Positions 23,346 through 32,463 of a stretch of 64,000 nt of DNA are shown one piece after another. Source of the stretch: Puccinellia tenuiflora (Eukaryota; Streptophyta; Magnoliopsida; Poales; Poaceae). The DNA is taken from NCBI GenBank assembly GCA_012064385.1, contig QRDG01000410.1:277801-341800 (forward strand), written 5' to 3'. The notes under the pieces are model-generated. The model did not search any database and had not been told where the DNA came from. It worked only from the letters and a program-made list of their open reading frames with translations. The position numbers and the translations under genes were made by a program. Numbering within the stretch: the first letter of the stretch is position 1; each line of letters starts with the position of its first letter.

Positions 23346-23754
23346 GTCGTTTTTAGGTCACGAGGAAGCTTCGGGAAGAAGGATCGTCGCAAACGGGGCC
23401 ACGAGGGCCAAAAGAGGTGGGCCCACGCGGCCTGGTACAGGGGCCGCGTGGGGCACCCCCTTTCGGCCTTCTGGCCTCCACTTGTTTCCATCCTTTTTCC
23501 TAATGCTTTGTTTCTTCAAAATAATGATCCCCGTAAATTTTCAGCTCATTTGGACGTCGTTTGGGTCCCTGAAACATCAAAATATAGAAAATAGGGTTTT
23601 CTGCCAGTGCAGGGTTAATTCCAAATAAATGGGGAAACTGTGAATTATCCCCAAAATCAATATAAAACAATGATATAACCCCTTATATGATGCAAATATG
23701 ATTGAAATATGAGAATTATAGTGCAAAGTTCATGTATGCATTTTACATGCATCA

Positions 23755-25261
23755 ACGGCTCTCCAGCGAATTGAACAGAGACCTTTTCTTTCTTAAAATC
23801 TATAACAACACTACAAGTATTTAAGAAAGGTCTACCAAATATGATAGGACAAAATTTATCTTTAACCGACCCCAAGACAAGGAAATCAGTTGGATATTTT
23901 ACCTTACCACATAAGACTTCAACGTCTCTGACAATTCCCACCGGGTGGATGACATCTCTATTAGCCAATTTAATCTCCAAATCAATATCCTCAAGCTCAC
24001 ATGGCGCAATTTCGCGCATTATTTCTTGATAAAGTGTATAAGGAATAGCACTTGCACTTGCACCCATATCACATAATCCATAATAGCAATGATCACCTAT
24101 CTTGACAGAGACAACAGGAGTACCAACAACTTTTGCACTTTTATCCTGTCTAACAATGTTAGTAGCAGCTTCACAAAAATAAATAGAACTTATATCGACG
24201 TTCTCAGTTACAAGATCTTTAACCAAAGCTACTGGAGAGGCAATTTCAAGTTGTTCATCAGGTTCATAAGCTTTCCTTTCACTTTTATTAACCACACTAG
24301 CCACGATTGAGTGTTCTTTAATTTTTATAGGAAAGGGTGGTTTTTCAAAGTAAACAGCAGGTAAAACAGATTCAACTGTTTGAACAGACACATCATCACT
24401 AGCAAGCACATCTATTTTACAAACATCTTTAAATGGTTCATGATACTTATCCCACTTTTCTTTTGGAATATTAATATGGTCAGCAAAGGATTTACAAAGA
24501 TCAACAACAATTTGAGAATCGATCCCAAACTTAGTACTAAGCATATTAAAACGTTCAGTTTCCATGAAAGATTTAATGCAGTCATACTCATAATTTATAC
24601 CTGATTCTTTACCTTTGTCGATCTCCCAATCTTCCGCATTGCGATAAATCCTTTCAATTAAATCCCATTTAGCATTAACTTCTTTGTTTGTAAAGGATCC
24701 AAGAGAAGAGGCATCAAGCATATCCTTATCATAGCGAGGCAGCCTCGCATAAAAATTGTTAACAATTATATCATTAGGAAGCTTATGATTGGGGCATTTA
24801 AGCATTAAATATTTCAACCTCCCCCAAGCTTGAGCGATGTTTTCTCCTTCATGTGGCCAAAAGTTATAAATATAATTTCTATCTTGATGAATTTCATGAA
24901 GAGGATAAAATTTAGAATAAAAGAGAGACATAAGCTCTTTCCAATCCATCAAGTGAGAATTATCCAGAAGCATATACCAATCCATAGCTTTATCCTTTAG
25001 TGATATTGCGAATAATTTCCTCATGATTACCTCTTTTGACATACCTGCAATCTTAAATAGCTCACACAGATCTTTAATATAAAGCAAATGATAACCTGGA
25101 TAGATGGTTCCATCCCCTGCATAACGGTTACTCATAACATGATCAATAATTCCCATGGGTATTTTAAATGGATCAATTTCAGAGAGCGGAAGACTCTTAT
25201 CCACTACAGGTGTGGTGGCAGAGTCACTCCCAAACAGCATATTAAGTGAAGAGTGCTCCAT
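23755..25261 (-). pseudogene. gag: Gag-protease of Athila-type retrotransposon, truncated by insertion
   Basis: About 502 residues are open from MEHSSLNMLFGSDS at 25261, a start inside the gag leader just past the primer-binding site. The N-terminal half is the Athila Gag core (retrotransposon gag family): EIDPFKIPMGIIDHVMSN, LFAISLKDKAMDWYML, WKELMSLFYSKFYPLHEI, GENIAQAWGRLKYLMLKCP. The C-terminal third is the aspartic protease: LCDMGASASAIPYTLY is the active-site loop (D-M-G-A, an Athila variant of D-S/T-G), and CPIIFGRPFLNT is the flap/second-strand motif. Gag forms the particle and protease matures it. The frame is uninterrupted until 23755, where it reads straight into LTR D; pol is missing. 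Confidence 0.88.
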
Positions 25262-25348
25262 AACGAAGCAAAGTAACAAGCAAAAATAAAAACAATACTT
25301 ACAATAAAAGAGTTCCTTACTAGTTCCACTTACCAATAGCGCTACACT

Positions 25349-25365
25349 CCCCGGCAACGGCGCCA
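25349..25365 (-). other. Primer-binding site, element E
   Basis: TGGCGCCGTTGCCGGGG on the minus strand, 11 bp from the LTR edge. The sequence is the same as in A-B, C-D and F, suggesting all four use the same tRNA primer. Confidence 0.85.
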
Positions 25366-25376
25366 GAAAAGAGTCT

Positions 25377-26897
25377 TGATGACCCACAAGTATAGGGGAT
25401 CTATCGTAGTCTTTTTGATAAGTAAGAGTGTCGAACCCAATGAGGAGCAGAAGGTATTGACAAGTAGTTTTCAGCAAGGTTTCACTGCAAGCACTGAAAG
25501 AGAAATGTTTTTCGATTTTTGATTTAAAGAACAAATGAAGAACAAGTAAATAAAAGAGTGCTACAATAATTGCAGCAAATAGCCCAATCCTTTTAAGCTC
25601 AAAGGACAGGCCGGTTGTGTTACTTATGAAGATTAAACCGTTCTCGAGGACACATGGGAGTTTTTGCCTAGCCAGTTTCATTGCACGCCGGTGATTAACC
25701 TTCAATGTTTTGATAAAGTGTTGTGTGGGTGGACCTATGCTAATGCATCGCCCTTACTTGGAAAAATACATACTTGTGATTAAACCCCTTGCAAGCATCC
25801 GCAACTACAAGAAAGTAATTAAGATAAAAACCTAACCACAGCCTTAAACTCCGAGACCCTACGCTCCCTAGTGCACTAGTTCACAAATTGGGGTTTAGGT
25901 TTCTGTCACTCCAACAACCCTACCACAAGCAAACTAAATACACTATGCATTCCCCTAGGCCCTTTGAAAGGTGAAGTATCATGTAGTCGACGTTCACACG
26001 GTACCACTAGAGGAATAACACCACAACATAAATCAAACCATTAAATATTACTCAACAGTATGCAATTACTAGCAACTAGGCTTTCCCCATGTCCTCAAGA
26101 ACCAAACGAACTACTCACAAGACATCATATAGATCATGATCAGAGGTGATATGAATAAGGGCAACAATCTGATTGTAAAGACAATTCACCGATAAAACTC
26201 TCAAGCATCAACTACAAGTAGTAATCAACACCCGGGATACGATTCCAATGAACTAATAACAAAACAATGACAATTGCTACATCGGGATGAGATGGGACGG
26301 TGACGGTGATGATGGTGTTGATGATGGAGATGGTGTTGATGATGATCCCGATGATGCCCGGCGTGATGGCGATGACGATGTTGACGATTCCCCCCTCCGG
26401 GAGGGAAATTCCCCGACAGATTTCTCCCTGCCGGAGCTCTTCTTCTCTCTATCTGGTTTCCGCCCCGTGTAGGCGGCGGAAAAATTCCTCTTCGATACCC
26501 CCCGACGTTTTTAGGTCAAAGGGAAGTAATACGCCGAAGGGGAGCCAGAGGGGGGCCACAGGGGCCAGGGGCGGGTCCCACCCGCGGCCTAGGGTGGGCC
26601 CGCGGCAGGGGGCCGCCCCTGCTCCCTGGAGCTCACCTCCGTGCGCCCTTTTGGCTCCATGGCTTATTTCCCATAATATTTATCTCCAAATTTTTCTGGA
26701 ATTTATGGAGCTTCCAAAGTCAGGTGTCTTGACAGGTACTTTTCCAGCTGATTCCAGGCTCCGGTGGATGCATCTCCAATAATTGCCAATCATGCAAAAT
26801 GAGATAAAATAACATAAGTATTGCATCATAATATGAAATATATTAATGAATAAAGATGAATTATGATGTAAAATAGTGATGCAAAATGGACATATCA
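25377..26897 (-). repeat. 5' LTR of element E
   Basis: 1521 bp, TGATATGTCC... to ...CTTGTGGGTCATCA on the minus strand. It includes a GC-rich block around 26500-26650. The partner LTR is not in the window. Confidence 0.82.
26287..26380. repeat. GAT/GGTGAT-rich simple repeat in LTR E
   Basis: Imperfect trinucleotide repeats of GATGATGGTGTTGATGATGG type. A shorter relative occurs at about 34985-35060 in LTR F. Confidence 0.75.
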
Positions 26898-26936
26898 GGT
26901 ACCTCTTGTCCCAGGACATGGAACAAGCCCATGTCA

Positions 26937-26954
26937 CACTACTAGGAAAAGGCT
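26937..26954 (+). repeat. CACTA left terminal inverted repeat
   Basis: CACTACTAGGAAAAGGCT, next to TSD TCA. It pairs with the right end with one substitution and one indel. Confidence 0.92.
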
Positions 26955-26968
26955 TATAGATAGATTTC

Positions 26969-27335
26969 TTATCAGTGGAGCATATTTTTTAATATGCTCC
27001 ACTGATAATTACCAGTGGCGCATATAAAAATATGCTCCATTGATAATTTATTTATCAATGGCGCATTATTTTCAAAATGTGCCACTGATAAATTGATGGG
27101 GCCCACCCGGAAGGCCGTGGACCAAATATCAATGGCGCATATTTAAATAATGCGCCACTGATAAGGCCTTACCAGTGGGGCATATTGAAATGCGCCACTG
27201 ATAAGGTCTTACCAGTGGGGCATGTTGAGAAATGCGCCACTGATATGTCCCTTATCAGTGGCGCATAAGACAATATGCGCCATTGATAAGACACATATCA
27301 ATGGAGCATATTGCCATATGCGCCATTGATAAAGG
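26969..27335. repeat. CACTA left subterminal palindromic repeats
   Basis: Eight successive ~36-42-bp palindromes, each of the form (T)ATCA(G/A)TGG(C/A/G)GCAT ... ATGCGCCA(C/T)TGATA, starting at about 26969, 27011, 27049, 27126, 27170, 27209, 27252 and 27295. Arm mismatches are few. The core GTGGCGCAT recurs at the right end. Confidence 0.88.
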
Positions 27336-27416
27336 TGGGGGCCCACCAGAAAAATGACCACACATTGACTATTTTTTTCCTTTCCTACCGGATCGAACCG
27401 GGTGCCCCTATACATT

Positions 27417-27632
27417 TGAAAAATCTGAACATTTTTAAGTTTTGAACATTTTTTAAATCTGAACATTTTTAAAATAGGAACATTGCAAATATGAACATTT
27501 TGGAAATTTGAACATTTTCAAATCTGAACATTTTTCATATTTGAACATTTTTCAAATTCGAAATTTTTTATATTTGATTTTTATAAATCTCAACATTTTA
27601 AGATCTAAAACATTGTTGAAATCTGAACTTTT
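27417..27632. repeat. Degenerate GAACATTTTT tandem repeat
   Basis: About a dozen imperfect units of GAACATTTTTnAAATCT. Very low complexity; often seen near grass CACTA ends. No coding potential. Confidence 0.8.
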
Positions 27633-27659
27633 TTAAAATGGAATTGCCCTATCGTTTGC

Positions 27660-28050
27660 TCTATTTACGGCCGGAGTGCCACCGCAGGAAACCTCTCTTT
27701 TCTCTCCTTCAACCCCGACCCGACCCCAACCGTTCCTTTCTCTTTCTTCTATTTTCGCGAGCGACCTCCAGCTAGGGTTCCGCCTCCTGCTGCTCCCCCG
27801 TCCGCCGCCGCCGCCTCCAACACAGGCCGCCGCCAACGACACCGGCCACAGCCCCAGCGACCCCCCCCCCCCCGCCGCCAAGCTTCCCTCTCTGGCCGAC
27901 GGGATCCGCCTGCAGCGCACCTCTCTGGCCGACGGGATCTTCAGCTTCGCGGAGTCGATCTGCTGCCGGCGCATCTCCCGGCTGCGCGCGTCTCCTCCTG
28001 CAGCTTACCTCCTCAAGCTCCCCCCTGCAGTGCACAAGGTGTGGCTCCAT
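27660..28050 (+). other. GC-rich 5'-exon-like segment inside the CACTA element
   Basis: A sharp change from AT-rich repeats to C-rich sequence with CTCTCTTTTCTCTCCTTC-like pyrimidine tracts, a (C)13 run near 27870 and CCGCCGCCGCC triplets. This is the usual look of a cereal 5' UTR and first exon. Frames are open on both strands for compositional reasons, so I assign no protein. It could be captured host promoter/exon sequence and could supply transcription for the hairpin array 600 bp downstream. Confidence 0.4.
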
Positions 28051-28639
28051 CTCTCTCTGATGATATCCATAGTGGAAAGGGTGGCCCTAATTCTAGGGAT
28101 AAAATAGGTTGGCCATCTTGGGATCATTGGATCCCTTTCTTGACTACCTTGTACACTGTTGTTCCCCTCCCATTTTCCAATTTTCATTCTTCCTTGCAAG
28201 AAAATCGTTATGTCATGGTAGCTGTTTATTAGTTAAATCTGCAGTTTGTTTGTTAGTTAGTGGTCCGAAATTAGTTAAATCTGCAGTTTGTTTGTTTATC
28301 AGTGGTCCAAAAGGACATAAAAACCTTCCTGATGATAGGCCGTTCCTGACTCCAGAAGGCTACGCCCCGTATGTTGGGCCAAGTCTGAAGTCGTGATGTT
28401 TGTTTACGTGTGTAGTTCCGAACGAGAGATGAGCAAGTGTGTTGTAAACTTTATCCATACGTTAACTTTCCTCGCTAGTTTCGACAGTCGTTGAACTTAA
28501 TTATTATCGATGCTATTAATATTAGGGTTAATGAATCGTGTAAATAATGTTTTATTACATTGCTTTATTATGATCGATGAGCTATTTAGGGTTGCTTGTG
28601 TGTGCCGATGATTAAAAATGTTGTGCCACTATGTGGTAA

Positions 28640-28719
28640 CCCTGAAGGTCTGCGGAGCCTTGTGATATGCACAAGTACAAGTCCTGTGCATCCTACTTGG
28701 CTCCCCTGATCCTTCAGGG
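28640..28719 (+). ncRNA. Candidate hairpin RNA 1
   Basis: Outer arms CCCTGAAGG / CCTTCAGGG, mid arms GGAGCC / GGCTCC, inner arms TGCACAAG / CTGTGCA. An imperfect stem of about 35 bp around a short loop, similar in size and shape to a plant miRNA precursor. Strand and expression are inferred. Confidence 0.45.
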
Positions 28720-28841
28720 CTACTAATTGTGTGTCCGACCTAAGTATGAGGCACAAATCAAAGTAATTTTTGTTTAGTTTTTGTCTTTTTCTATATGCTG
28801 ATGTTTTGTTTTGCACTATTTTTGTGGCACTAGGTGGTAGG

Positions 28842-28920
28842 CCTGCAGGTCTTGTGAGCCTTGTGATATGCACAAGTACCAAGTCTTGTGCATCATACTT
28901 GGCTCACCAGATCCTGCAGG
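28842..28920 (+). ncRNA. Candidate hairpin RNA 2
   Basis: Outer arms CCTGCAGG / CCTGCAGG, mid arms GTGAGCC / GGCTCAC, inner arms ATGCACAAG / CTTGTGCAT. Confidence 0.45.
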
Positions 28921-29033
28921 TCTATTTGTGTGTCCGACCTAAGTATGAGGCGCAAAATCTAAGTCATTTTTATTTTGTTTTGTCTGTTTCTTCGAAAGCC
29001 GATGATTAAAATGTTGTGGCACTAGGTTGTAGG

Positions 29034-29112
29034 CCTGCAGGTCTTGTGAGCCTTGTGATATGCACAAGTACCAACTCTTGTGCATCATACTTGGCTCACG
29101 AGATCCTACAGG
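29034..29112 (+). ncRNA. Candidate hairpin RNA 3
   Basis: Near copy of hairpin 2: outer CCTGCAGG / CCTACAGG, mid GTGAGCC / GGCTCAC, inner TGCACAAG / CTTGTGCA. Confidence 0.45.
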
Positions 29113-29220
29113 TCTACTTGTGTGTCCGACCTAAGTATGAAGCGCAAAATCTAAGTCATTTTTATTTTGTTTTGTCTTTTTCTTCTAAGCCGATGATTAA
29201 AATGTTGTGACACTGTATGA

Positions 29221-29304
29221 TTCAGGGAGGAGCTAGTGAACCTTGTGATATGCACAAATAAACATTTTGTGCATCCTACTTGGTTCACTTGCTCCGTCTC
29301 TGAA
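29221..29304 (+). ncRNA. Candidate hairpin RNA 4
   Basis: Outer TTCAGGGAGGAGC / GCTCCGTCTCTGAA (imperfect), mid GTGAACC / GGTTCAC, inner ATGCACAAA / TTTGTGCAT. All three segments differ from hairpins 1-3 yet remain paired. Confidence 0.45.
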
Positions 29305-29409
29305 ATGTGTGTTCAATTTAAATATGTATGAGGCACAAATCCGAAATCATTTTGTTTTTTCTCTCTCTTTCCGAATGCCGATGATTAAAATGTTGTGGAA
29401 CATTATGTG

Positions 29410-29498
29410 ATTCAGGGCAGTGCTAGCGGACCTTGTGATATGCACAAATAAACATCTTGTGCATACTCTTACTTGGTCCGCTTGCCCCGTTCCTGATC
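29410..29498 (+). ncRNA. Candidate hairpin RNA 5
   Basis: Mid arms GCGGACC / GGTCCGC, with a paired outer region (TTCAGGGCAG... / ...CCCCGTTCCTGAT) and inner TGCACAA / TTGTGCA. It has a short insertion in the 3' arm. Confidence 0.42.
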
Positions 29499-29598
29499 AA
29501 TGTGTGTCCAATCTATGTATGAGGCATAAACTCGAATCATTTTGTTTCTTCTCTATGAATTGACAAAGCCGATTATTTAAACTATGCCACGGTAAAGT

Positions 29599-29685
29599 CA
29601 AGGAGAGTGTCTACAATGCCTTGTAGTATATACAATTGGATTGTTTGTATTAATACATGGTCTTGTAGACACTCTTTTTGCCTTG
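29599..29685 (+). ncRNA. Candidate hairpin RNA 6 (divergent)
   Basis: Different stem: GAGTGTCTACAA / TTGTAGACACTC plus TATACAA / TTGTATTA, closed by CAAGG / CCTTG. It keeps the array's phase and a recognisable CCTTGTAGTATATACAA core. Confidence 0.45.
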
Positions 29686-29793
29686 TTTTGCATGGCAATG
29701 ATATATGAGGCTTTCCATTGTTAACTTCTCGCATTTCGTAAATTTTAATATTACTTTTGTAACAAAATTTTGACTTAGGCGTTTTTGACTTAG

Positions 29794-30192
29794 GTGTTCT
29801 CGGCGATGATGTCCATGTTGGACCAGAGGGGCGATGTGCGGGACTGGGCGCCACCGGGCTTGTACAGTGAGGTGCTACCTTCCGGGACGCGCAGCTTGGT
29901 GAGGAATCCGGGTGACGTCGTCGATCCGGATCTTCTGTGGTGGCAGTCGCGTGGGCCACACTCGGTGCAGAGGGAGCCGGCCCCCGAGGAGGTGGTACGT
30001 CGCCGTATCAGGGAGGAGGATGAGCACGTTCGTCGCTACATCTATCTATTGGATAGGCAGTATGACAGTAGGTGGTCGTTTCTTCAGAGGGTTCCTTCTC
30101 ACGTGAGCTATGACCCTGTGAAGGTTCCTTCTCTTTGGATGCGCAGCGCCGGCGGCTCAGCACCCCGCGGCTCAGGAACCGGTCGAAGTTAG
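29794..30192 (+). other. 133-codon open frame in the CACTA element, unrecognised
   Basis: GC-richer than its surroundings. It encodes a hydrophilic peptide with RGDVRDWAPPGLYSEVLPS, DPDLLWWQSRGPH, EEVVRRRIREEDEHVRRYIY and QYDSRWSFLQRVPSHV. GACTTAG just upstream resembles a splice acceptor, so it may be an internal or last exon and the ATG may not be the true start. I do not recognise a family. It could be a remnant of a CACTA-encoded protein or a captured host exon. Confidence 0.35.
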
Positions 30193-30454
30193 TTTCAGAG
30201 CTTCATGTATTAGCTAGTGATATGCACAAATAGCCAAGTAGATGGACTTGGTTGTATGCTCCAACACTTCTAATATTCGGTAACTTGTCACTATATTGGT
30301 TCTAATTGTTTGTGATGATGATGTATTGATCTGATGATGATATACTGTTTTGTATTGCTGTATATTCTACAATTATACTGTATACTGTATATACCTACAT
30401 AAATATCAGTTTATACCAGAAAATAACAGTTTTCTTTAGACATGTTCGAATTCT

Positions 30455-30690
30455 TAGTGGCGCATTTTTTTCTTCTAGTGGCGCATCAGCATCAGTGGCG
30501 CATATAGTAATATGCGCCACGCATAGCTTATCAATGGCGCATCCGGAAGATGCGCCACTGATGGGCAAACTATGCGTGGTGCATATCAATATGCGCCACG
30601 CATACTTTGTTACTAATGGCGTGACATTGGTGGCGCATTTTGGCGAATCCAATATGCGCCACGCATAGGCAATTTTGGTGCGCCACCAAT
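30455..30690. repeat. CACTA right subterminal repeats
   Basis: About ten GTGGCGCAT / ATGCGCCAC motifs in both orientations, several as palindromes (for example around 30497-30525 and 30531-30562), ending next to the right terminal repeat. Confidence 0.88.
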
Positions 30691-30709
30691 AGCCTTTTCT
30701 CTACTAGTG
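30691..30709 (-). repeat. CACTA right terminal inverted repeat
   Basis: AGCCTTTTCTCTACTAGTG, complement CACTAGTAGAGAAAAGGCT, followed by TSD TCA at 30710-30712. Confidence 0.92.
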
Positions 30710-30712
30710 TCA

Positions 30713-32463
30713 AAATGACAAGACAAACAAACATAATGAACAATCTCAACACCCTTTTTATTTACTATTAGTATAGCTTTTTATTATGAGGTGCATCACT
30801 GAAGGTTCACCATAGCATGTAAATAAATTTCCACCATGAATGATGCATGGCTTAGACTAGAGGCCCAGGCGTCTCTCTAGCCATTTATACAAACTCCTCA
30901 AACTTACTAAGTTTCCGCATTTATTTAGCACCATGATAGGCATCCATAAACAAAAGTACATGATATCAACTAAATATAATTAAGAACATGTTGAAAGCTT
31001 GCCATGTGACAACACATATGGGCTAACTCCCAACCAAGACTCTTGTCAAGCTCACAACTTCATAATTTTAATCACAATGGTTCATGTTTATTAAGTGCAA
31101 TAAAAGTAAGGTGTGAGAGCTTTTTAACCAGGTTTTCCCATGACAATCAATAACATAACCATTTTAATTCAGAGGTATAGATAATACAAAATAACATGAT
31201 AAACATACTCGGAATAGCATAAAGCTAATAGGTAGATATGGTGGACTCACTGGAAAAACTTTGGTTGAAGGTGTTGGAAAACAAGTTTTTACTTGTTGGA
31301 ATTTTGGGCTAGCAAAAGGGAGAGAGTTGACCGTCTAAATGCATGCACAAGTGTCCATAGAACTAACCAATCCATGTTAAACAAAGTAAAGTAACATTCA
31401 GCATCAAAACATGAATAAGAGATATCTCTTGATAAAACACTTGCAAATTAACACTCATTAAAAGCACATGATTCATGCAACTATATGTATCTTTTTAAAT
31501 CAGCTCAAACATCCCTTTGCCAATATTTTTAATAGAATCCAACTTAATTCAACCCAAATTTCCAGTAGCTCTCTCATAAAAAATGATAGTGGTGGTCTCA
31601 AAACAAAACAAAAAACCGAAATAAAAAGCAAATAAAAGACGCTCCAAGTTTATGCGATAAAGTGCATTGATTGAAAAACAGAAATTAGATGTGTGCAAAC
31701 CGAGAGTGTATTGGTCCAGTGGGGTTGTCTTCACATCCCCAAGCTTATGGTCTTCACCATCCTTGGATAGCTCTTGGTGCATCTCCTCTAATCCCTGTGA
31801 AAAAACTTCAAAACACTGTTTCTCCCATTTCTTTTCTGTGGGGTGACAATAGTAGTGATAGACAAATGAATTGCTTGCTGCATAAAATTCTTAAACAAAA
31901 ATTCATATGAATGTCCATAAATTGTATAATGTTGTATGCCTACTTATAAACTCAATTGGATCAAAAAGATTCAAGTTAAAAGTTAAAAGAATGCATCAAA
32001 CAAAATGGGACAGAATCTGTCCAGAAAAATAGCAGCATCAAAACGCATTTTCTACCCTAATTTAGTATGTATAAAAATTCCGAAACAATTCATGCTTACA
32101 TAGGATGAAAAGTTGCAACTACAGTTAAAATATCAGCTCATTCGGAGTTACAGAATAGGAGTGAAAAATCATACCGTGCACAGATTCGTGCTGGAATAGA
32201 ATCTCCGAATGCAAATAGCAAAAAAAAATTCAAACCAAAATGGGTAAAACTTGGTACTTTATTAAAAATTCCAGAAACAAAACTAAAAACTAAATCTCTT
32301 GTTATAGCAAGAGGACACAAAGAAAATCAAAAATAAAAACAACCGGGTTGCCTCCCGTAAAGCGCTTTCTTTATAGCCATATAGCTAGGCATGATAGTAA
32401 TGATGCTCACATAAGAATAAGAATTGAAATGCAAAAGAGAGCATCAAGAGAAAAATATTAAAC
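30713..32463 (-). other. Non-coding interior of element F
   Basis: Collinear with 11640-13300 and about 13900-13980 of A-B; no gene seen. An AAGCTTGGGGATG motif (minus strand) stands near 31735-31747. The piece equivalent to 13330-13900 of A-B is missing here (junction near 32390). Confidence 0.75.

Larger units (their letters stand above)
16700..23754 (-). mobile_element. Non-autonomous Athila-like gypsy element C-D
   Basis: Minus strand: 3' LTR 16700-18151 (its edge is in the gap), interior 18152-22283, 5' LTR 22284-23754. It is the same family as A-B. The two LTRs share a 55-bp tandem duplication and GTGGAAGAAGGG, which pairs them with each other and not with A or B. It is inserted into the gag-protease gene of element E: E's frame runs up to 23755 and then turns into this LTR. 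The 5 bp beyond the LTR are ACGGC (23755-23759); the other copy would be in or beyond the gap. Confidence 0.83.
22284..23754 (-). repeat. 5' LTR of element C-D
   Basis: 1471 bp, TG...CA on the minus strand. It carries the 55-bp duplication at 22475-22584 and a TATA box at 23336-23345. Confidence 0.88.
23755..26897 (-). mobile_element. Athila-lineage gypsy element E (5' part)
   Basis: Minus strand: 5' LTR 25377-26897, primer-binding site 25349-25365, then gag-protease down to 23755 where element C-D interrupts it. Pol and the 3' LTR are not in the window; they would be expected beyond C-D, where the gap lies. E is itself inserted into the interior of element F: past the LTR the F sequence resumes with GGTAC (26898-26902), the presumed target duplication. 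Confidence 0.85.
28600..29690 (+). repeat. Six-unit ~190-bp tandem array of inverted repeats
   Basis: Units begin at about 28640, 28842, 29034, 29221, 29410 and 29599, spacings of 202, 192, 187, 189 and 189 bp. Each has a ~80-nt inverted repeat around CCTTGTGATATGCACAA, followed by a spacer with GTGTGTCCGACCTAAGTATG and GCCGATGATTAAAATGTTG-type sequence. The arms differ between units while staying complementary within each. Confidence 0.88.
26937..30709. mobile_element. Non-autonomous CACTA transposon
   Basis: 3773 bp with terminal inverted repeats CACTACTAGGAAAAGGCT (left) and, complemented, CACTAGTAGAGAAAAGGCT (right). A 3-bp TCA target duplication flanks it (26934-26936, 30710-30712). Both subterminal regions carry many GTGGCGCAT/ATGCGCCAC repeats, the expected transposase-binding sites. 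No transposase domain is visible. The interior contains a GC-rich exon-like segment (27660-28050), a six-unit hairpin array (28600-29690) and a 133-codon open frame (29794-30192). Removing it joins the F interior cleanly. Confidence 0.93.

Noticed and set aside
9524..23754. Tandem LTR-interior-LTR-interior-LTR array by unequal recombination
   Set aside because: The LTRs pair as A with B and C with D by shared 55-bp duplication and point differences, so these are two insertions with a gap between them.
23657..25705. Reading the E gag frame as one 682-codon gene
   Set aside because: Its first ~148 codons are LTR and leader sequence and its last ~33 codons are LTR D; only 23755-25261 is E gag-protease.
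26969..27335. CRISPR-like regular repeats
   Set aside because: The repeats are palindromic, variable and at a CACTA end, and the genome is a plant's.
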